From NCBI RefSeq assembly GCF_002289565.1, contig NZ_NTFY01000014.1:1-64000 (forward strand): DNA of 64,000 bases. Reading direction: 5' to 3'. Shown in pieces: positions 25,640 to 35,900 of this stretch (its first letter is position 1; each line of letters begins with the position of its first letter). The stretch comes from Rhodopirellula sp. SM50. Lineage in GTDB: Bacteria > Planctomycetota > Planctomycetia > Pirellulales > Pirellulaceae. The translations under genes and the position numbers were made by a program. The notes beneath the pieces were generated by a model, which worked only from the letters and a program-made list of their open reading frames with translations, was not told the origin of the DNA and ran no database searches.

Positions 25640-27763
25640 GTGACCTTACGAGCGTGGCTTTCGTTTGTCTTTCTGGCACTTCTGTGCGTCGCGCCCGGAT
25701 TTTCGGCCGACGCCGAGAATGGTTACGTGGTGGATGTCCCCGTCCCATTGGGCGGTCAATCGGCCACGGCGCTGATCGGACAGCTGGAGCGATTGGCAAA
25801 ATCAGCGCCACAAGACGGGCGGCTGGACGTTGTGCTCCGCTACGATGCGGAGTCCTCGGGAGGCGAAGCGACGTCGTTCGAAGACGCGCTGAAAGTCGCC
25901 CGGGCGGTCACCGGCGACCGACTCCGGTCGCTGCGAATCGTGTCCTTCGTCCAAGGCAGCGTGACCGGTCATTCGCTACTTCCGATCCTGGCATCCGACT
26001 CAATCCTGCTTTCATCCGGCGCCCGACTGATCGACGCCTCCGCCGGCGAAAGCGACCAAGATGAAACGATCATCTTGGCCTATCAGAGCATCGCCGCCCG
26101 CCGCGGCCTGTTTCCAAAACCGGTCGTGGCCGCGCTGATCGATCCCGACGTCGAACTGGCTTGGGTCAGCAATGTCGGCGGCGGAAAATCCTTCGCCGGG
26201 GGCGAAGAACTCGTGAAACTACGTGAAACAGGCGAGGTTTTGGAAGAAGAAGTGTGGAGCGCCGCGGGCGTGCCGGCCACCGTCTCGGCCGATCAACTGC
26301 GGTCCGCGCGGATCGCCGCCGGCATCGTGGAGACACTCGAAGAAGCCGCCGAAGTGCTCGACCTGGCACAGATCATTCCCGTCGAATCGGACGCCATCGG
26401 GGGAGCGACCAACGGCGTGCTGCTGGAAATCACCGGCTCGATCTCTCGAAGTCGCGTGCGGCGCTGGCAAAGCAATCTCAACGGGTCGCTGGTCGAGGGC
26501 TCGGTCAACACGTGGCTGATTGCACTCGATTCGATCGGAGGCGATCTGGACCAAAGCGCCAGCCTGGCCAGCTCATTCGCGATGCCCGAACCGCCGCTGC
26601 GAACCGTCGTCGGGCTCGTCAGCAAAGAAGCTCGCAGCGACAGCGCGCTGTTGGCGGTGGCGTGCAAACCGCTGTACATGACCCCGGATGCGATCCTGGG
26701 CGGGACCGGCGCCGATGATATCTCGCTGACCGATCTGGACAATCATGACGAGCTGATCGACACCATCGCCCGAGCCACCAAACGCCCCGTGGGCTTGATC
26801 CGGGGCCTGCTGTGCAGTGACCTGGAAGTCTATCGATACACCAACAAGAAAACCGGCAGGGTCAAATACACCACGCCGGCTGACCTGGTTTCCCAATCCG
26901 ACGATCCCGACTTGGAACGCGATCGCTGGGAAAAAGGCGAGCGAATCGAAATGAAAGAAGGGCTGACCGCCGACAGAGCCATCGAGCTGGGATTGGCAGA
27001 CGGGCGCAGCGATTCGCTCGACGACGTCGCCCGTCGCAGCGGTATGGACGCGGTGCCCAAACCGGTATCCGATCGAGGCCTGGTTCGTTTCGTCGAACGA
27101 CTCGGACGCAGCCAAGGTCTGATGATGATCTTGCTGATGGTCGGGTTCGTCGCCTTGTCCGCCGAAATGAACGCCCCCGGCATGGGTGTGCCCGGTTTCC
27201 TGGCCATGGTCTGCTTCGGACTGTTCTTCTGGATGAACTACTTGGCCGGAACCGCCGAATGGCTGGAGCTGGTCTTGTTGATGCTGGGACTGTGCTGTAT
27301 CGCACTGGAGATCTTCGTGATCCCCGGATTCGGGATCTTCGGCATCGGCGGGCTGATCATGACGATCGCATCGATCGTGCTGATGAGTCAAACCTTTGTG
27401 CTGCCGCAAAACTCCTACCAGCTGGCCGTGATCACGCGGGGACTTTGGGCAGCTCTTGGAAGCCTGCTAGGCCTCTTCGGTGGGTTTGTGTTGATGCGGC
27501 AATTCTTTCCCCATTTGCCGCTGTTTCGCCACTTGATCATGGAAACACCGGACGTCGAGGCGATCCATCAAGCGGAAAAACTCGCGGATTTTAGTGCGTT
27601 GTTGCATCATACCGGTCAAACCACGACCCCGCTGCGGCCGAGCGGAAAAGCCCGTTTCGGCGACCAAATCGTTCAGGTCGTCAGCGACGGATCGATGATC
27701 GACAAGGGGGTCTCGGTGACCGTGATCGATGTGCAAGGTGCCAAGGTGGTCGTTGAAGAATAG
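25640..27763 (+). CDS. NfeD-family membrane protein with N-terminal ClpP-like domain
   Basis: A long-form NfeD protein (707 aa from this start), a membrane partner of SPFH/stomatin-type proteins in membrane quality control. GTG at 25640 has GGAG 8 nt upstream and gives TLRAWLSFVFLALLCVAPGF, a signal peptide; GTG at 25589 is the alternative. The periplasmic part carries two ClpP/crotonase-like repeats. One is around VVLRYDAESSGGEATSFEDA, and the second is around WLIALDSIGGDLDQSASLAS, where the usual serine nucleophile motif is not obvious. Several membrane helices follow from GLMMILLMVGFVALSAEM through IVLMSQTF and GLWAALGSLLGLFGGFVLM. The C-terminal NfeD OB domain is RFGDQIVQVVSDGSMIDKGV. The next gene starts 3 bp after its stop. 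Confidence 0.85.
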   Translation: MTLRAWLSFVFLALLCVAPGFSADAENGYVVDVPVPLGGQSATALIGQLERLAKSAPQDGRLDVVLRYDAESSGGEATSFEDALKVARAVTGDRLRSLRIVSFVQGSVTGHSLLPILASDSILLSSGARLIDASAGESDQDETIILAYQSIAARRGLFPKPVVAALIDPDVELAWVSNVGGGKSFAGGEELVKLRETGEVLEEEVWSAAGVPATVSADQLRSARIAAGIVETLEEAAEVLDLAQIIPVESDAIGGATNGVLLEITGSISRSRVRRWQSNLNGSLVEGSVNTWLIALDSIGGDLDQSASLASSFAMPEPPLRTVVGLVSKEARSDSALLAVACKPLYMTPDAILGGTGADDISLTDLDNHDELIDTIARATKRPVGLIRGLLCSDLEVYRYTNKKTGRVKYTTPADLVSQSDDPDLERDRWEKGERIEMKEGLTADRAIELGLADGRSDSLDDVARRSGMDAVPKPVSDRGLVRFVERLGRSQGLMMILLMVGFVALSAEMNAPGMGVPGFLAMVCFGLFFWMNYLAGTAEWLELVLLMLGLCCIALEIFVIPGFGIFGIGGLIMTIASIVLMSQTFVLPQNSYQLAVITRGLWAALGSLLGLFGGFVLMRQFFPHLPLFRHLIMETPDVEAIHQAEKLADFSALLHHTGQTTTPLRPSGKARFGDQIVQVVSDGSMIDKGVSVTVIDVQGAKVVVEE

Positions 27764-27766
27764 CCC

Positions 27767-28354
27767 ATGCCGCTGACTTACTCCCTTGCTTTGCTAGCAC
27801 TTTTCTTCGTCCTGCTGGTGGGCGAGTTTTTCATTCCCAGCGCGGGGATGGTTGGTTTTGCCGCCGCGATCGCCGCGACGACATCGATTGTGATCGCGTT
27901 CACGCACAGCGCGACGGCTGGTTTTGCCGTGACGGCCACGGTCGTGCTTTCCACGCCGGTGGTGTTGGTCATGATGATCCGCTACTGGCCTCACACGTCG
28001 ATCGGCAAACTGATCCTCAACCGTCGCCCCGGCCAGCTCGACGAGCCGACCGAAAGCCGCTTGCGGAGCGGCGAGAAGCGGAAAGATCTGGTGGGACGCT
28101 CCGGCGTCGCCAAAACCAATCTGCTTCCCAGCGGGTTGGTCGTGATCGACGGCAAACGGCTCGACGCGGTGTCCGATGGAAGCCCGATCGATGCCGGCAC
28201 GGAAATCGTGGTGATCAGCGCGGTGGCGGGCAAGCTGCGCGTTCGGGTTGCCGAGCGAGCCGACTTGGATCCCGAACAAGTCGACGTGGAGCGGCGAACG
28301 GAATCGATCGAGGCCACGCTGGAATCGTTAGATCTGGACGACTTGGACGAATAG
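27767..28354 (+). CDS. Short NfeD-like membrane protein
   Basis: A 195-residue protein with an N-terminal pair of helices (LALLALFFVLLVGEFFIPSA and MVGFAAAIAATTSIVIAF) and a third near 55-75. An OB-fold C-terminal domain follows, containing LVGRSGVAKTNLLPSGLVVI and DGSPIDAGTEIVVISAV, the short-NfeD signature. The acidic tail is rich in Glu/Asp/Leu. It starts 3 bp after the long NfeD gene and is surely co-transcribed with it. Long/short NfeD pairs in operons are known; a stomatin gene, often third, is absent here. A family-C half repeat and a family-A element follow. Confidence 0.85.
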   Translation: MPLTYSLALLALFFVLLVGEFFIPSAGMVGFAAAIAATTSIVIAFTHSATAGFAVTATVVLSTPVVLVMMIRYWPHTSIGKLILNRRPGQLDEPTESRLRSGEKRKDLVGRSGVAKTNLLPSGLVVIDGKRLDAVSDGSPIDAGTEIVVISAVAGKLRVRVAERADLDPEQVDVERRTESIEATLESLDLDDLDE

Positions 28355-28366
28355 TCCTCGTACTAC

Positions 28367-28413
28367 GTCAACTTTTAGACTTTGGGTGCCGCGGAAAAGG
28401 GGTCAGGTACCAA
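28367..28413. repeat. Family-C repeat, half copy
   Basis: GTCAACTTTTAGACTTTGGG, then TGCCGCGGAAAAGGGGTCAG and GTACCAA, is the reverse complement of the right half of the element at 10690-10746, with small differences. Confidence 0.75.
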
Positions 28414-28448
28414 TGGCGCGGACATTAGTAAAGCGGGATTCAGCAACC

Positions 28449-28669
28449 GTTGGTGTCTAGCCTTTAGGCGATTCCCTGTCGCTGCTTTGCAGCGAGAAGC
28501 GGCGGCTAAAGCCCAATGCCGCTAAGTTAACATGAATGAGGGGGCCCGGACGCTGGCGCGAACCGGCTGATCTCAAACGAATATCAGCCGTTTGGCGCGA
28601 GCCTACGGGCACCGAGTTGAGGAAACCACGCTTAACTTAGCGGTATTGGGCTAAAGCCTGCACACCAAC
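28449..28669 (-). mobile_element. Family-A MITE/REP-like element, copy 3
   Basis: A 221-bp element in the opposite orientation to the copies at 9.5 and 15.8 kb, judged by the extra 45-bp segment that here lies on the left. Ends GTTGGTGTCTAGCCTTTAG and AAAGCCTGCACACCAAC. Inner arms with CCGCTAAGTTAAC (near 28519-28531) and CTTAACTTAGCGGTATTGGG (28631-28650). The centre is nearly identical to copy 2 (CGGCTGATCTCAAACGAATA, TCAGCCGTTTGGCGCGAGCC). Confidence 0.88.
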
Positions 28670-28702
28670 GCTGATCCCCTACCATTGGCAATGCAGCGAA
28701 GC

Positions 28703-30754
28703 TTACGCCACTTCCGCGGCGATTTCGGCTGAAACTTTCTCGGCGATCGGCGCCAAGTGCTTTTCAAAGCGACGCCATTTCTCTACCGACGACCGGTACA
28801 TCGGTTGACGAACCTGCCACTTGCTGGGCGTGTGCACGGCGCGATCGTTGGAGTGAAATTGAAGACAGGCGTCGTCCCACTGCAATCCACAATGACGGAT
28901 CAATTCGCGGCTGTGGGTCTCCGGATCCGCAACCAGCGACTCGTAGTCGTTGCTGTGAATCTTGATCGGCAAGACACGTTCCCAGTGCGCCATCAACCGT
29001 CGGTAGTTGCGATGATAATGGACCAGTTGATCCAGATCGCAAAACGGGGCATTCAGGTTTTGGCAAAAACATGACACGAACACATCCATCGGATTGCGGC
29101 GGCAATGAATCACCGTCGCGCCGGGAAACAGCGTTGCGATCAATCCGAGATGCATGAAATTGGTCGGCATCTTGTCGGTCACATGTCGCTCCCGCGTGCG
29201 GAATTGATCCAAATGATCCAGGTACCGAGCGGCATGTTGATTCAACTCACTCGGATCCATGGCTCCCAACAACGCCGGGTAGCGACTCCACGCCGCCTGA
29301 TGAACGGTTGCCGGGGAATGCGACCGCGACATCTCCTGCCGAATTTGGTTGATGTGATTCAACTCCCCCGCACCGGCGATCTCGGGATGACTGCTGAGGA
29401 TCTGTTCGGTCAACGTGGTGCCCGAACGCGGCATCCCGACAATAAAGATCGGTGTTCGGCTCGGATTGCCCGCCCCATGCATGGAACGAAAAAAATCCTC
29501 CGTGTAGTGCCGTGTCGCATGCCGGGTGAAGGATTCAAACCAAGGTTCGTCCGTCGACGACACGGGCGGTGCCGCTGTCGGTGTCGCTGTCGTCTTGCCC
29601 GGCCTGTTGGCAGGCATGGACTTCAATCGATTGGCACGATCGTAGTGTTTCCAAGCCCGATCGAAATCGCCGATGTCGTCGTACACCTTGGCGATCGCAA
29701 AGTTCAGGTAAACCTGTTTCTGTCTCGCCTGGCCGACTTCGCGGAGCTGTTGTCCCAATTGCTCCAGGTAACGTCGCGTCGGTCCGCCGGGTTGGAAACG
29801 TTTCGCGCGTGCATACCGAAAATGGGCTTCGGCCCGTTGCGGATCCAACCGGATCGACTGTTCGAATTGCCCGAGTGCCAATTCGATTTCTCCGAAATCG
29901 ACATTAGCGCTGGCTAGATAGTTGAACGCTTTGGCCGATGTCGGGTCCAAATCCACGGCTTTCTGGAATGAGATCCTGGCGGCCGAATGGTCCAACAGCT
30001 GTTGTTGCAGTCGCCCTTGCATCAACAAGCTTTGGCTGGTGGGTGCGGCCGCATTGACGATTCGGTAACACTCCAATGCCTCCTGCCTCAACCTCTGCTG
30101 GGCCAGATACATTCGTTTTCGCCCCAGCATGACGGCCCGCCGATCCAACAGACGGGCGAGGGCAAAATTCAGCTTGGGCGAACGTCGATCACGTATCAGT
30201 GAGACACGCAGGGTATGGATCGCATCCTTGAGTTGACGCCGGCGGGCGTGCAACCGTGAAAGCGCGAGCGCCGAGTCGTGTCCGCCATCGTCAAACAAGA
30301 TGCCGCGCTCATAATACCCCGCGGCCTGCTCATACTGGTCGTCGCTCTCGGCAATCAGCCCCAACCATTTCCAACAGTCGGGCTGATTCGGATCAAGACG
30401 AACGGCCTGGTCAAACGAATGCCTCGCTCGGCCGGTGTCTTGACGAACCAGCCAAGCGTAACCGGCAAGCCGATTCCCGACGGGATCGCGCGCGAAGGTC
30501 TCGCCATCTCTCTGCAACAACTCCAGCGTCTTTGCGGTTTGACGATGCACCAGCGACGAAGCCGCCACGACATGCAGGGCTTGCATGTCCAGAGCGTTGC
30601 GGGAGAGCCGCTGTTGCGAACGTTGAATGATCACTTCGTTGGACTGCCGCACCGATTGACCAACGCGGTTGCAGACCGACTCCAGCAACTCGTTCAGCGC
30701 GTCGCGGTCAACTTCGATCGCAGGACGGGGTGGTGACAGGGTGTTGAGATACAT
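28703..30754 (-). CDS. TPR protein fused to a sulfotransferase domain
   Basis: A 683-residue protein. The N-terminal 370 residues are tetratricopeptide repeats, for example HSFDQAVRLDPNQPDCWKWL, ARISFQKAVDLDPTSAKAFN and ALGQFEQSIRLDPQRAEAHF. The C-terminal 270 residues are a PAPS-dependent sulfotransferase: TPIFIVGMPRSGTTLTEQIL is the 5-prime-phosphosulfate loop, and VIHCRRNPMDVFVSCFCQNL is the 3-prime-phosphate segment (R-x-P-x-D/x-x-S). The TPR-sulfotransferase fusion is common in planctomycetes and proteobacteria. It would sulfate a glycan or protein, a counterpart to the sulfatase at the start of the window, but no direct link is visible. It is the last gene of a same-strand series that begins with the ECF sigma factor. 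Confidence 0.9.
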   Translation of the reverse strand: MYLNTLSPPRPAIEVDRDALNELLESVCNRVGQSVRQSNEVIIQRSQQRLSRNALDMQALHVVAASSLVHRQTAKTLELLQRDGETFARDPVGNRLAGYAWLVRQDTGRARHSFDQAVRLDPNQPDCWKWLGLIAESDDQYEQAAGYYERGILFDDGGHDSALALSRLHARRRQLKDAIHTLRVSLIRDRRSPKLNFALARLLDRRAVMLGRKRMYLAQQRLRQEALECYRIVNAAAPTSQSLLMQGRLQQQLLDHSAARISFQKAVDLDPTSAKAFNYLASANVDFGEIELALGQFEQSIRLDPQRAEAHFRYARAKRFQPGGPTRRYLEQLGQQLREVGQARQKQVYLNFAIAKVYDDIGDFDRAWKHYDRANRLKSMPANRPGKTTATPTAAPPVSSTDEPWFESFTRHATRHYTEDFFRSMHGAGNPSRTPIFIVGMPRSGTTLTEQILSSHPEIAGAGELNHINQIRQEMSRSHSPATVHQAAWSRYPALLGAMDPSELNQHAARYLDHLDQFRTRERHVTDKMPTNFMHLGLIATLFPGATVIHCRRNPMDVFVSCFCQNLNAPFCDLDQLVHYHRNYRRLMAHWERVLPIKIHSNDYESLVADPETHSRELIRHCGLQWDDACLQFHSNDRAVHTPSKWQVRQPMYRSSVEKWRRFEKHLAPIAEKVSAEIAAEVA

Positions 30755-30877
30755 ACGGGTTAGATTGACGCGTTACTCGTGACACTGCGTTCTCGAACAC
30801 TGATCCGAAAACCTTGCAAATCCAGCCAAACTTCCTCTGCGGCGTGACCATGTCATCGCCCCGCCCGGGCGGCCTGA

Positions 30878-32884
30878 TTAAGGTCCCGTGTAGTAATACT
30901 CGTAGTAGTAATACTCTGACCCATAATTGTACTCACCGTCGTAGTACGACCCGCCCGAGTAATCGTAGGGGTCGTAATAAGGATCATCCGCCGGATCGAC
31001 CATGTCGTCGTCTTGGTCGTCGGAAATGCCATCGGCCGTCAACGCAAAACTGACGTTCGTGACGGGCGCGGTCCCGACCGCAATGGCGGTGAAGCGAAGG
31101 ATGTATTCGCCCTGCTGCAACCAGGCCAACGTGCTGCGGGTGATCCCGGCATGGGCCACCGCCACCATCTTGACTTCTCGGGTGTGGGCATCGTAGACCG
31201 TCAACCGGACGGCCTGATCGGCGTCCGCGCTGGCGGCATTCAAGTCGAATCGGTAGAGCCGCGTCTTACCCGCCGTCCAACGAATGAATTTGTCCGACTC
31301 GCCTGTCAAATCGCCGCTGGCCAGATCATTCATCTGTGCTTGCGGGGACTCGAATTCTGCGATCGCCACGTAGTTGCCTGCGCCGACCGTCGAATTCGGG
31401 TCGACGCTGACTTTGACAAAGTAATCTTGCGACGCCTCGGGCTGCGTGACTTCGACGGTGAAGGTCCCGTCACCGCGCAGTCGCGCGTTGGCTCCGACCG
31501 CTTGCCCCTGGGCGTCGACCACTTTCAATCGCACGTCGGGCCGGACTGCTCCGACGCCCGCGACATGCACCACCAGGCGTCCCTCGATCGTCGCGGGCGA
31601 AGTGATTTTGAAGTAGTCGACGTCCGCTGAGGATGAAACCGAAGACTGGATTTCATAACGCTTCGTTTCGGGTGTTTCACTCGGCACCGGTTCGATCGCG
31701 CCGGCCAGATGATCGTCCAATCCGAATTCGTCGTCGGTCAAATCAAAATTGGCGAACAACGTGTCCGGTCCCGAATCGTAGGCACCCGGATGAAGATCGC
31801 CGGCGCGCTGCAATTCGCTGCGATAATCGACTTCGATCCAATAGTCACCGACGGCATAGACATCACTCGCATCGACGGCGGAGACACGCAGATAGAGTTC
31901 GTCGAGGTTGGCGATGCCGGTAATCGTCAGTTCGTTATCGTTTTCGAACACCGAAACGGCACTGGATTGACCGATCACCTGCCCGAAGGAATCGAGCACT
32001 TCCAAGCGTGACTGCAACAGACTGACGCCGGAGGCACGCACACGCACGGTCACAGATTCCGTGCCGGCAATCGGAACGATTTTGTAGTAATCGACGTCGG
32101 TACCGGCAGACAAACTGCCGCGTGATCGGATCACTTCGGTCTGGTGATCCAGCCCGACCGGCGTCGGGATCAGCGATGCGACTTGCAGCGTGCCGTTGTC
32201 GACTTGCTCGTACGGGTCACTCCGCTGTCCGTACAGCGCCGTGATCGACGCAATGTCCTCAGGGGCCAACACCCCCTTGGGCACGGTGTATTGCCGGAAC
32301 ATGACAGACCAATCCAGCAAGTTGTCGTCCACTCCAAGCGTGTTTCCGGTTTCGTGCAACAACAGGCTAAATAGATCGCGATCACCCTCGGTCAGGGTCG
32401 CCGGGTCGGGCCCTTGGTTGCCGGCCCAATCGTGAAAGGTGAATTGCTCGTTTGAATTGAGCACCAGGTCACCCGAGTAGGTTCCGGCGACGGCTTGAAA
32501 GGGAATCGAATTGGCGATCAAACCTTCTTGCGGAAACGCACCGATTCGAAATTCGCCGAAGCGAGGATCGCCGACGAGCATTCCCGGCACCCCGAAGGCG
32601 TTGTTGTAATCGTTGCGCAGCCCGACGTTGATGTCGGCGTGCACCGCCCAGGTTTGGTAGGCGCGGAGCGCCAGCTCCTGCCATTGGTCACGCTGGGCGA
32701 CGGTGTCCAGCAAGGCGTTGATATCGTTTTGTTGGCTGCCGATCTGCACGCCGTCGGCCGGAAAACTGACGGTCAGATCGCGTGGGTTGGGCCAAACGTT
32801 CCCGAAGACGGCCAACATGCGGCGGTCTTCGAGGGTCTGGAGGGAAGCGGCGGAAACGGTCCGGCCGCGGGTGACACGTTTCAT
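30878..32884 (-). CDS. Exported matrixin-like protein with degenerate zinc site and PPC-type domains
   Basis: Planctomycete exported protein (668 aa). The N-terminus has SLQTLEDRRMLAVFG, a variant of the LEPRxLL sorting motif. Residues about 30-220 look like an M10 matrixin: LFSLLLHETGNTLGVDDN, then DWSVMFRQYTVPKGVLAPEDIASITALYG as in the met-turn and C-terminal helix. The zinc motif should be HExxHxxGxxH. Here His177 and Glu178 are kept but the second ligand is Asn181 (AAC) and the third Asp187 (GAC), each one base away from a His codon. Three beta-sandwich domains follow (VDYYKIVPIAGTESVTVRV, VDYFKITSPATIEGRLVVHV and others, pre-peptidase C-terminal type). The tail is very Tyr-rich. It starts 29 bp after the kinase gene and is probably in its operon. 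Confidence 0.8.
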   Translation of the reverse strand: MKRVTRGRTVSAASLQTLEDRRMLAVFGNVWPNPRDLTVSFPADGVQIGSQQNDINALLDTVAQRDQWQELALRAYQTWAVHADINVGLRNDYNNAFGVPGMLVGDPRFGEFRIGAFPQEGLIANSIPFQAVAGTYSGDLVLNSNEQFTFHDWAGNQGPDPATLTEGDRDLFSLLLHETGNTLGVDDNLLDWSVMFRQYTVPKGVLAPEDIASITALYGQRSDPYEQVDNGTLQVASLIPTPVGLDHQTEVIRSRGSLSAGTDVDYYKIVPIAGTESVTVRVRASGVSLLQSRLEVLDSFGQVIGQSSAVSVFENDNELTITGIANLDELYLRVSAVDASDVYAVGDYWIEVDYRSELQRAGDLHPGAYDSGPDTLFANFDLTDDEFGLDDHLAGAIEPVPSETPETKRYEIQSSVSSSADVDYFKITSPATIEGRLVVHVAGVGAVRPDVRLKVVDAQGQAVGANARLRGDGTFTVEVTQPEASQDYFVKVSVDPNSTVGAGNYVAIAEFESPQAQMNDLASGDLTGESDKFIRWTAGKTRLYRFDLNAASADADQAVRLTVYDAHTREVKMVAVAHAGITRSTLAWLQQGEYILRFTAIAVGTAPVTNVSFALTADGISDDQDDDMVDPADDPYYDPYDYSGGSYYDGEYNYGSEYYYYEYYYTGP

Positions 32885-32913
32885 GTCAATCGAATCCTGG
32901 TGGAAGGAGAGTG

Positions 32914-35900
32914 TCAGCGGGTTAATAAAGCTTGAATGTCAACAGGCCTCTGTTCGTCGTCGGCGACTCGAGGATGGCGACGTCGGTCACGTCGCGATGT
33001 TTCCAAGAACCTTTCAATGACGCGAAACTCTTCGTGATCGCGGATCGATGCAAGATCGGGATCGTCCGCGATGTTGTCGGGCTCGTACCCTTGGGCAACC
33101 GCTTTGGCCAGCAGAGTGACCGCCCTGCGTTGATTGAATGCTTTGCCGATCAAGGCATGAACGCAGGCCGCTTGGTAAAGCGTTCTACCCGAGTTGGGAT
33201 CTTCCATCGCGATCTTCGTGTCCGCCAAGGCCTCTTGCGTACGGCCGAGACGAACGAGCGAGAGCGCCCGGTCGATCCTGGCGACCTCGTTGTTGGGTTG
33301 TATTTCGAGCACCTTCCCATATGCCTCGACGGCCTCTTCATGGCGTCCAAGCCGGACCGCCAGAACCTGAGCGATCAGACGCTGCAACGCCGGTCGATCA
33401 GGCTCCAATTGGTACGCCAACTGGAGATCAGCGAGCGCGGCATCCGGGTCGCTTTTGAAGCGTGCGTGAGCACGGTAATAAAGTTCGTTGGGGTCATCAC
33501 AGGGAACCGACATCGCCGCCGAATAGTCGGCATCCGCCGCGTCCGATTCGCCGAGGGCTCGATAGGTCTGGGCCCGCTTGAGCAACGTCCAAATTCGATT
33601 CGGTGACAATTCCAAGGAGCGGTTGAAGCATTCCAACGCTTGTTCGTGGCGTTGATTTGCGTGGTGCAACAATCCGAGTTGAGACCACGCGCCAACACTT
33701 TCCGGGTCCAGCTCGATCGCTTTGCGGTAGTCTCGTTCGGCATTGGAGTCTTCGCGCAAATCGAAGTGGCAACGTCCCCTCAGCACACGAAGTTTTGCCG
33801 AGTTCGGCGCGCGTTCGATCGATTGTGTGAAGGAAAGTTTGGCGTCTTCGAGTCGTCCTGCGGCGAATTGGGCTCGCCCCAGCATCGTCCATCGCAACGC
33901 CGGCGGCACGCTGTTTCGATCCGCCAATGCGGCCAGCAACTCGCTCGCGCCCTGGTGATCGTAGCCGGCCAGCAACCGCGCCGCTTCCAGATACAACTGC
34001 GAATCGGTTCGGGCCGGCGTGTCCTCGGCCATCTTCTGCAACACCTGGTATCGCTCGTCGTTGCCGGCCAAACGAACCCGCTCGGCTTCCAGGAACAAAC
34101 TCGCCCGGCTCGGCTTACCCTCTTCCACCGCCTTGGCCGCTTCGATCAGACGATCCAAACGTGCGAAATCGGTGGACGCTTCGGCGTCGGAAAGCCGTAA
34201 TCGGTCGAGACGCTGTATCTCCAAAATCGCGATGTGGGCGATGTGCCGGAACAGCGTTTCGCGGGCGAGTCGTTGCTGCGCTTGATCGAGCTTCGGTACC
34301 CAAATCTGCAACTGCTTTCGGTCCAAGGCGTTGTGCTTTTCCAACATCGCCACGCCTCGGCTGACGTTCGACTCTCTCTGACGGGTCGGATCGGCCATCA
34401 ACGTGGACAGGAACTCAGCCGATTCCTCCGAAAACTCCTCAAAAGCAGCCTGCGAACGTAGCGCGCGATTGTCTTGGAGCGAAACAACCGTCATGTAGGA
34501 AAGGGGCACGAGGAACGCGAGCAAGACGGCCGCGACCAGTCCCGACGCGATCGCGCGGGGGTGTCGCCGCGTCCACTTTTTGACCTTCCAGGACGTCGGC
34601 TCGGCCGTGTGAACGAGTGCCAGGTTTTCTTGTTCGCGCTGCAAATCGACTTGCAAATCGTCGGCGCTGGCATACCGCTGTTCCGGTTCAAATTGCAGAC
34701 ATCGGTTGACGATGCTCTTCAATCCCGGTTGGACGCCGTCGCCGGCTCGCCAGTCCGGTTGCCCGCGTCGGGCGTCGATCGCGGCGTCCAGATCGATCGA
34801 TGCGATCGACGCGGGCGTCGGATGGGGCAATCGACCGGTGACGAATTCAAACAGCATCACGCCCAGACCATAGACATCCGACGCGACACCGGGCTGAGTC
34901 TGCTGTCCCATCATCGCGCGATAGGTTTCCGGCGACATGTACGGCAGGGTCCCCCCGGCGTGTCGCAGGTTTTGTTGTCCCAAGGTTTGGGAGAGATTGA
35001 AATCCAACAGCGCCGGTTCACCGTCGTTGCGAATCAGCACGTTGCTCGGTTTGAGGTCGTTGTGCAACACGCCGCGGGCATGGGCATGGGCCAATGCCCC
35101 GGCAAGCCGTTGAAACAAGCAGATCGCCAACGCCTCGCAGTCCAACGTGCGAAACGCTTCCAACGGTCGAATCCCGGCCTTGTCCTCCGCGGCGGGAACC
35201 AGAGGCGCCGGCTGGGCGTCGGCCGTTCCGCCGGCACCGTCCTCGCTGATGATCGTGGTTTTGCCGATTCGCTCCCGCACCGTCCGGATCAGACTTTGGC
35301 CGCCGCGTTGGGAAACATCAGTCTTGCCCTTCAAAAAGTCATGCAGCGTCACGCGACCGGCATAGGGCATGCAGATCACCGACCGAGACAGGATTTGATG
35401 GAAGGAGTAGATCGGGACGATGTTGGTGTGCTGGAGCAACGCCATGTACTCCGGCTCGGCCAGCGTTTCGGTCACGATCTTCAACACCACAAACCGGTCG
35501 GCCAGATCCACTTGAGTGGCCAGGTAGACGCGGCTAAATGCGCCCTCCCCGATCTTCTGGACCAGATGAAACCCGGCTTCGGCCAACGCAAATTCAAACG
35601 TCGCATCGGGCGACGGGTCGCAACGCAACTTGGCGGTGCGTGCGTGCGTTTGATGAACCGACGTCTCCCGCATCAGTTCCTGGAACCAGTGCTCCCGGTT
35701 GACCCCCGGCAGCCCCCGCCATCGCATCACCGAAACCGGGTGTCCCTTGGCCGCACGCGAGCGATAATCCTCGAACGCGATTTCGGCGACGCGTTTTGGA
35801 CGGTCTTGCAAGATCGTGAACCGATCCAAATACTCGTCGAGCTCGATCGACAGACCACGCTCATAGCGCAGTTCGATGTCGATGCGAATCAATTCGACAA

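Larger units (their letters stand above)
28355..28702. other. Intergenic region between convergent genes
   Basis: Holds a family-C half repeat (28367-28413) and family-A element copy 3 (28449-28669); no gene. Confidence 0.8.
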
